Shown: piece by piece, positions 1-9,245 of the stretch
Position numbering within the stretch: position 1 is the first letter of the stretch
Layout: the number at the start of each line of letters is the position of its first letter
Source of the DNA: Acidobacteriota bacterium
GTDB taxonomy: Bacteria; Acidobacteriota; Thermoanaerobaculia; Multivoradales; JAHEKO01
DNA length: 9,245 bases
Assembly: GCA_024638355.1 (NCBI GenBank)
Contig: JAHEKO010000120.1
Coordinates: 1-9,245, forward strand
Direction of reading: 5' to 3'
The notes under the pieces: model-generated
The model's database searches: none
Told to the model about the DNA's origin: nothing
Seen by the model: only the letters and a program-made list of their open reading frames with translations
Position numbers and translations under genes: made by a program

Positions 1-2590
<2,590 letters not shown>

Positions 2591-2737
2591 CGAATCGTTT
2601 TCTCCAGCGTTCAAGGACCAGAAGATACCATCGACCCGTCGACCCCCGGTGCTAGACTCCGCGGGCCAAGAGACTCAACGGATTCATCGGCCCGGTAGGC
2701 CCGCGCGGCCTCGCCGAGCCCGCTGCCAGGACGCGTC
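2591..2737. promoter_or_regulatory. Divergent intergenic region between aconitase and binding-protein genes
   Basis: These 147 bases separate two divergent starts and must hold promoters for both directions. For the aconitase (minus), a GGAG Shine-Dalgarno lies at 2605-2602. For the binding protein (plus), AGGA lies at 2728-2731, six bases before ATG 2738. A plausible plus-strand -10 is TAGACT (2653-2658), with a weak TCGACC -35-like element at 2631-2636 and a 16-base spacer. The heptamer TCGACCC occurs twice in tandem (2631-2637 and 2639-2645) and overlaps that element, so it could be an operator half-site pair, but this is speculative. On the minus strand only a partial -10 (TATCTT, 2628-2623) is visible, without a convincing -35. 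The ribosome sites are reasonably firm; the promoter calls are weak. Confidence 0.4.
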
Positions 2738-3625
2738 ATGTCGAGGCTATCGATTCGCGGCTCGCTCCTCATCTCGCTGCTCGCGCTGGCGCTCGCCGCG
2801 CCGGCGACGCCCCAGCCCGCGAGCCCCGGCGCGGACTCGGCCTGCGATCACCTGCCGCCGACCGACCTGCGGCGGATCTGCAACAGCGGCAAGCTCGTCG
2901 TCGCCCGCTACCGCGGCGAGCGCCCGCCCTTCTTCGCCGAAAAGCCGAACCGCGACTCCTGGACCACGCCCGAGCAGGGGTGGCAGGGCTTCGACATCGA
3001 CCTGGCGCGGGACATCGCCCGGCGCCTGGGGGTCGCCTACGAGGTGCGTCTGGCCGACAGCTTCGACGAAGTGGTGGAGCTGGTCGCCACCCGGCAGGCG
3101 GATCTCGGGCTTTCGAAGCTCTCCGTCACGCTCGAGCGCTCGCGGCGCGTTCGCTTCAGCAAGCCCTACATGACCGTCTACCAGACGCTCCTGATCAACC
3201 GGCTGTCGGCGCCGAAGCAGGAAGATCCGTTCGTCTTTCTGAATCGGCCGACCGCCCGCATCGGCGCGCTCGACGGCAGCTCGTACATCGGCTACGCCGC
3301 GAGCGAGTTCCCGGCGGCGGAGATCGTTCCCTACTCCGACTTCGACGGGATGCTGCTGGACGTCGCCGAGAACCGGCTCGACGCGGCGTTCGTCGACAGC
3401 GCGCGCGCCAACACCTGGCGCCAGTCCAATCCCCAGCTGCTGATCCACGTCCGCGCCTTCATCGCCCGCGACCGCAAGGACTCGCTCGCCTTGGCGCTGA
3501 ACTGGGAGGACACGCATCTGCTCGCCTGGCTCAACCTCTATCTCGATTCGATTCGCGACGACGGCTCGGCCGAACGGCTCTACGCCGAGTGGTTCCTGGC
3601 CGGAAAGAAGAGGCCGGCCCGGTGA
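2738..3625 (+). CDS. Periplasmic amino-acid-binding protein (SBP_bac_3 family), paired with a symporter
   Basis: This is a 295-residue exported solute-binding protein, predicted to capture an amino acid in the periplasm. Residues 1-26 form a signal peptide: basic start (R3, R7), hydrophobic stretch ISLLALALAA, then small residues. The family 3 signature is intact at 84-97 (GFDIDL...IA..L, in GFDIDLARDIARRL). Domain I continues with LSVTLERSRRVRFSKPYM. Its R134 aligns with HisJ R77, which holds the ligand alpha-carboxylate. In domain II, RLDAAFVD places D210 where HisJ D161 holds the alpha-amino group, so an amino acid ligand is likely; the side-chain preference cannot be read. Two cysteines (C36, C48) in the mature N-terminus could form a disulfide. 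The length is normal for the family. No ABC permease or ATPase is nearby. The stop overlaps the start of a DAACS symporter by four bases, implying translational coupling and joint function. An alternative role as a sensor or orphan ABC component is possible. AGGA (2728-2731) supports the start. Confidence 0.86.
   Translation: MSRLSIRGSLLISLLALALAAPATPQPASPGADSACDHLPPTDLRRICNSGKLVVARYRGERPPFFAEKPNRDSWTTPEQGWQGFDIDLARDIARRLGVAYEVRLADSFDEVVELVATRQADLGLSKLSVTLERSRRVRFSKPYMTVYQTLLINRLSAPKQEDPFVFLNRPTARIGALDGSSYIGYAASEFPAAEIVPYSDFDGMLLDVAENRLDAAFVDSARANTWRQSNPQLLIHVRAFIARDRKDSLALALNWEDTHLLAWLNLYLDSIRDDGSAERLYAEWFLAGKKRPAR
3609..3613 (+). promoter_or_regulatory. Ribosome binding site deciding the symporter start
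   Basis: AGAGG within the last codons of the binding-protein gene lies eight bases before GTG 3622. It selects that GTG, which overlaps the upstream TGA stop (3623-3625), over in-frame codons further upstream. The symporter frame is open back to at least 2980, but the translated upstream part is arginine-rich nonsense lying inside the binding-protein gene. Confidence 0.6.
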
Positions 3626-5028
3626 CCGAGAAGAAGGAGCGGGGCTTCGAGCTCATCCGTCACCCGGCCGTCATCGTGGTCGCGGTGCTGATCGGCGCGG
3701 CGATCGGCTACCTGGCACCCGCCACCGGCCTGGTGCTGCGGCCCTTCGGCCGCCTCTACCTCAACCTGCTGGTGATGTGCATCATCCCTCTCCTCTTCAC
3801 CGCGATCATCTCCAGCCTGGGACAGATCGTCGCCAAGCACAAGCTGGGCAAACGCTTGCTGGTGATCGTGGCCGTCTTCGCGACCGGCCTCCTGCTGGCG
3901 GCGTCGATCGGCACCGGGGTCGGGTGGCTCACCGGCATCGGCTCCGACCTGCGCGAGTCCGAGGCGCTCGGCAACCTGCTGCTCGAGACCGAGTCGACCT
4001 CGCGGGGCGACGGCGTCTCGGGGCTCGCGGCCGGGGACGAGGGCCAGTCCGAGGCGTTCGCCGAGCTCTTCTCCGGCCGCAGCGACGACCGGCTGAGCGC
4101 GCGCGCCGCCTCCGCCAAACGGGAGTCCAGACCCTCCGAGCGCGGTTTCTTCGCCTACCTGTCGCAGCTGATCCCGCGCAATCTGGCCCTCGCCATACAG
4201 CAGGAGAACTACCTGGGCGTGCTCTTCTTCTCGGTCCTGATGGGGATCGCGCTCGGCTACGGTCCCGCCGAGGGCCGCCGCACCGCGATCAGCGTGCTCG
4301 AGACCTTCTTCGACGCGCTCCTGCGCATCATCAACTGGATCATCTACCTGCTGCCGTTGGGCCTGATCTGCATCATCGCCGGCGAGGTGGGCCGCGGCGG
4401 CCTGGCGTTCGTGCCGGTGCTCGGCAAGCTCATCCTGGTATGCGTGGCGACCACGGTGATCGCGATGAATCTGTTCGCTCTCATCGTCTGGACGGTGGTG
4501 CGCGCCCCACTGCGCGACGTCCTGCGCGCCCTCCGCGCGCCGCTGATGGTCGCCTTCGCCACCGCCAGCAGCATGGCCTCGATTCCCGCGGCGATGATCG
4601 CCCTCAAGCGCGAGCTCGGCGTGTCGGAAGAGAACGTCAAGCTGCTGCTGCCGCTCGGCGTCATGATCAACCCGATGGGAAGCGCCCTCTTCTTCAGCCT
4701 GTCGGCGATCTTCGCCGTCCAGCTCCACGCTCAGGCGCCGACCATCTACGAGATCGACACCCTGCTGATGATCGTCGTCGGCTCGGTGCTCGCCGGCGTC
4801 GCGGCCATGGGCCTGCCGGCGACCGGCGCCCTCAACATGCTGGCCCTCATCCTCGGACCGCTGGGCGTGCCCCCCGAGGTCGGGATCATCGCGCTCCTGG
4901 CGGTCACCCCGATCGTCGACCCGCTGTTCACGATCGTCAACGTCCTCGGCAACTGCGCGGCGACCGCCGTCCTCGACAAGCGGCTCGAGCGCGAGGCGCC
5001 GGCCGGGGCGCTGCCCGAAGCGGCCTGA
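3622..5028 (+). CDS. DAACS/SDF-family symporter (glutamate-transporter fold), divergent
   Basis: This is a 468-residue inner-membrane secondary transporter of the sodium/dicarboxylate (glutamate-transporter, elevator) family. Segments run in family order: TM1 12-32, TM2 44-69, TM3 78-104, a long polar loop 105-175, IPRN and TM4 184-214, TM5 224-254, TM6 264-292, HP1 308-327 (AFATASSMASIP, matching the serine-rich tip), TM7 336-370, HP2 about 385-418 (GLPATGALNML) and TM8 419-452. Relative to GltPh as I recall it, D394 and N401, which hold the substrate amino and carboxylate groups, are kept (D433, N440), as is T398 (T437). R397, which reads an acidic side chain, is F436, and its partner D390 is T429. 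The NMDGT sodium motif reads NPMGS (350-354) and D405 is N444. A neutral or hydrophobic substrate and altered cation coupling are inferred. Its GTG start overlaps the stop of the binding-protein gene, so the two probably act together. Family membership is firm; substrate is not. Confidence 0.93.
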   Translation: MTEKKERGFELIRHPAVIVVAVLIGAAIGYLAPATGLVLRPFGRLYLNLLVMCIIPLLFTAIISSLGQIVAKHKLGKRLLVIVAVFATGLLLAASIGTGVGWLTGIGSDLRESEALGNLLLETESTSRGDGVSGLAAGDEGQSEAFAELFSGRSDDRLSARAASAKRESRPSERGFFAYLSQLIPRNLALAIQQENYLGVLFFSVLMGIALGYGPAEGRRTAISVLETFFDALLRIINWIIYLLPLGLICIIAGEVGRGGLAFVPVLGKLILVCVATTVIAMNLFALIVWTVVRAPLRDVLRALRAPLMVAFATASSMASIPAAMIALKRELGVSEENVKLLLPLGVMINPMGSALFFSLSAIFAVQLHAQAPTIYEIDTLLMIVVGSVLAGVAAMGLPATGALNMLALILGPLGVPPEVGIIALLAVTPIVDPLFTIVNVLGNCAATAVLDKRLEREAPAGALPEAA

Positions 5029-5060
5029 GCGCCGCGGACGGCTTCAGGGGATTGCGGCGC
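5029..5060. terminator. Inverted repeat filling the convergent gap (possible bidirectional terminator)
   Basis: GCGCCGC (5029-5035) and GCGGCGC (5054-5060) form a perfect 7-bp all-GC stem with an 18-base loop. It starts on the base after the symporter stop and ends two bases before the MATE gene's stop codon (5065-5063). The position between two converging genes fits a shared transcription terminator. No T-run follows on either strand, so it is not a classical intrinsic terminator; GC-rich genomes often lack the T-run. Confidence 0.45.
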
Positions 5061-5062
5061 GT

Positions 5063-6487
5063 CTAGATCGTCCGCGTCTTCCAGCTTCCCCGCCGGAAGA
5101 CCGCCACGCCGACGGCGGCCAGCAGCAGCTGGCTGGTGGTGATCGCCCAGAACACCCCCTGCGGGCCGTACTCCAGCTCGACGGCCAGCCCCCAGGCCAA
5201 CGGGATCTGCACCATCCAGTAGACCCAGAAGTTGATCCAGGTCGGGGTGGTGGTGTCGCCGGCGCCGTTGAAGGCGAGCACCGTGATGACGCCGAAGCCC
5301 CAGAAGACGTAGCTGTAGGCGAAGATCTGCAGGCACTGGGCGGCGATCTCGACCACGTCCTGCTGGGGTACGAAGAGACCGGCGAGCTCCTTCGAGAAGA
5401 AGAGGAAGACGATCGCCACCAGGCCGAGGAAGAGCGTGTTGCAGCGGGCGGTGAACCAGACCGAGCGCTCGGCCCGCTCCGGGTCGCCGGCGCCGAGGTT
5501 CTGCCCCACCAGCGTCGCGGCCGCGTTGCCCAGGCCCCAGGCGGGGAGCAGGATGAAGATGATCACCCGCACCGCGATCGTGTAGCCGGCCAGCGCGACG
5601 TCGCCGAACAGCGCGAGGATGCGCACCAGGCCGAGAAAGCTCGCGGTCGACACCAGGTACTGCAGGATGCCGATGCCGCTGACCCGCAGGAGCCGCATCA
5701 TCACATCGGGAACGAGCCGCACCTGGCTCCAACGCAACACCACCCGGCTCTTGCCGTTGCCCAGCATCCAGACCTGGTAGACGACACCGAGGCCGCGGCC
5801 GAGGGTGGTGGCGATCGCGGCGCCTTCGAGCCCGAGCTCCGGAAACGGCCCGATGCCGAAGATCAGCAGCGGATCGAGGCCGATGTTGATCAGGTTGGCG
5901 ATCCACAGGGCGCGCATCGCGATCGCCGGGTCGCCGGCACCGCGAAAAACGGCGTTGATCAGGAAGAGCAGCATCACGGTGGCGTTGCCGCCGAGCATGA
6001 TGGCGGTGAAGTAGGTGCCGCGCTCGGCGAGGGCGGCGCTCGCGCCCATCAGCTGGAGCGCCTCGGGCGCGAAGAGGATGCCGAGCGCACCGAGCGGCAG
6101 CGCGAGCACGAAGCCGACGGTGATCACCTGGACGGCGGCCACCGCCGCGGCCTCGACATCGCCCTCGCCTACCCGGCGGGCGACCATCGCGGTGGCGCCC
6201 ATGCTCAGCCCGATGGCGATCGAGAAGACCAGCATCAGCAGGGAGTCGCTGAGGCCCACGATCGCCACCGCGTCGGGCCCGAGCTTGCCGACGAAGAAGA
6301 CGTCGACGACCATGAACAGCGACTGCATGGACATCTCGAGCACCATCGGGATGGCCAGGAGCATCACGGCGCGGCCGATCTTGCCCTTCGTGTAGTCGCG
6401 CGGTACGCCACGCACTGCGGCGACGACGTCGCTCCAGAATCCCGACGAAGGCGGCTCTTCGACGTGGGCTTCGCCCGTGGCGGACAT
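5063..6487 (-). CDS. MATE-family multidrug/cation exporter
   Basis: This is a 474-residue inner-membrane antiporter of the MATE superfamily (NorM/DinF-like), which exports cationic drugs or metabolites using a sodium or proton gradient. About twelve membrane segments fall in two similar halves. The first half has IPMVLEMSMQSL and VVDVFFVGKLG (residues 46-70, with E51 and D62), GLSMGATAMVARRVGEGD (93-110), FRGAGDP (181-187) and NIGLDPLLIFG (201-211). The second half has GNAAATLVGQNLGAGDPE (320-337) and FNGAGDTTTPTWIN (406-419), which mirrors FRGAGDP. The length is typical. I chose ATG 6487-6485, giving a polar cytoplasmic tail of about 35 residues before TM1. The open frame continues upstream to 6613 but would then overlap the divergent gene. 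No clear Shine-Dalgarno precedes this start, so it is less certain than the product. The substrate cannot be predicted, and no regulator gene is adjacent. It is convergent with the symporter and divergent from the FG-GAP gene. Confidence 0.95.
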   Translation of the reverse strand: MSATGEAHVEEPPSSGFWSDVVAAVRGVPRDYTKGKIGRAVMLLAIPMVLEMSMQSLFMVVDVFFVGKLGPDAVAIVGLSDSLLMLVFSIAIGLSMGATAMVARRVGEGDVEAAAVAAVQVITVGFVLALPLGALGILFAPEALQLMGASAALAERGTYFTAIMLGGNATVMLLFLINAVFRGAGDPAIAMRALWIANLINIGLDPLLIFGIGPFPELGLEGAAIATTLGRGLGVVYQVWMLGNGKSRVVLRWSQVRLVPDVMMRLLRVSGIGILQYLVSTASFLGLVRILALFGDVALAGYTIAVRVIIFILLPAWGLGNAAATLVGQNLGAGDPERAERSVWFTARCNTLFLGLVAIVFLFFSKELAGLFVPQQDVVEIAAQCLQIFAYSYVFWGFGVITVLAFNGAGDTTTPTWINFWVYWMVQIPLAWGLAVELEYGPQGVFWAITTSQLLLAAVGVAVFRRGSWKTRTI

Positions 6488-6558
6488 CGACGGATCGTAC
6501 AGGAAGGCCCGTGAAACGAGCGGCCAGAATGGATAGGCTTCGGCGCGGAGACGCTCGA
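6488..6558. promoter_or_regulatory. Short divergent intergenic region (MATE / FG-GAP gene)
   Basis: Only 71 bases separate the two divergent starts, so promoters for both directions must be compact or overlap the coding ends. On the plus strand, GGAG (6547-6550) sits eight bases before ATG 6559 and fixes that start well. On the minus strand I see no convincing Shine-Dalgarno before ATG 6487. No strong -35/-10 pair is recognisable; GATAGG near 6533-6538 is a poor -10 match. No clear operator palindrome was seen. Confidence 0.45.

Positions 6559-9245
<2,687 letters not shown>

Noticed and set aside
2662..2694. Inverted repeat CGGGCC / GGCCCG in the divergent intergenic region
   Set aside because: Six GC base pairs with a 21-base loop are expected by chance at this base composition.
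2980..3621. N-terminal extension of the symporter frame
   Set aside because: It overlaps the binding-protein gene in another phase and reads as arginine-rich nonsense; GTG 3622 has a ribosome site and the stop/start overlap.
2738..3625. Reading the binding protein as part of an ABC importer in this operon
   Set aside because: No ABC permease or ATPase gene is in the window, and the overlapping downstream gene is an SDF-family secondary transporter.

Overview
This is a GC-rich (roughly 70% by eye) bacterial chromosomal window with five protein-coding genes packed at high density. Two of them run off the window edges. The codon use is strongly GC-biased at third positions, which leaves long spurious open frames on the opposite strands. 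The gene set (AcnA-type aconitase, periplasmic amino-acid-binding protein, MATE exporter, exported FG-GAP/CRTAC1-like protein) points to a free-living, Gram-negative-type bacterium. The FG-GAP protein and base composition recall Acidobacteriota or similar environmental lineages, but this taxonomic guess is weak. I see no tRNA, rRNA, CRISPR array, insertion sequence or phage gene.

Layout: (1) 1-2590, minus strand: aconitate hydratase (acnA), C-terminus cut by the left edge. (2) 2591-2737: divergent intergenic region with ribosome binding sites for both flanking genes. (3) 2738-3625 and 3622-5028, plus strand: a two-gene unit with a 4-base stop/start overlap. The first gene encodes a secreted amino-acid-binding protein of the kind that normally serves ABC transporters. 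The second encodes a sodium/dicarboxylate-type (SDF/DAACS, glutamate-transporter fold) secondary transporter. (4) 5029-5062: a 34-base convergent gap almost filled by a 7-bp perfect inverted repeat. (5) 5063-6487, minus strand: a MATE-family exporter. (6) 6488-6558: a 71-base divergent gap. (7) 6559 to the right edge, plus strand: a large exported protein with an unrecognised, mostly helical N-terminal half and a calcium-type FG-GAP/VCBS beta-propeller, C-terminus cut by the window.

The most interesting element is the middle operon. A periplasmic binding protein that keeps the residues used to hold an amino acid's carboxylate and amino groups is translationally coupled to an elevator-type symporter, and no ABC permease or ATPase lies nearby. 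The symporter keeps the positions expected to hold the amino-acid backbone. It has replaced the arginine that reads an acidic side chain and key sodium-site aspartates, and it carries an enlarged TM3-TM4 loop on the periplasmic side. Together these suggest a binding-protein-dependent secondary transporter, similar in logic to TRAP systems but built on the glutamate-transporter fold. This is an inference from sequence and context. The other genes (aconitase, MATE, FG-GAP protein) look like ordinary neighbours with no evident functional link to it.
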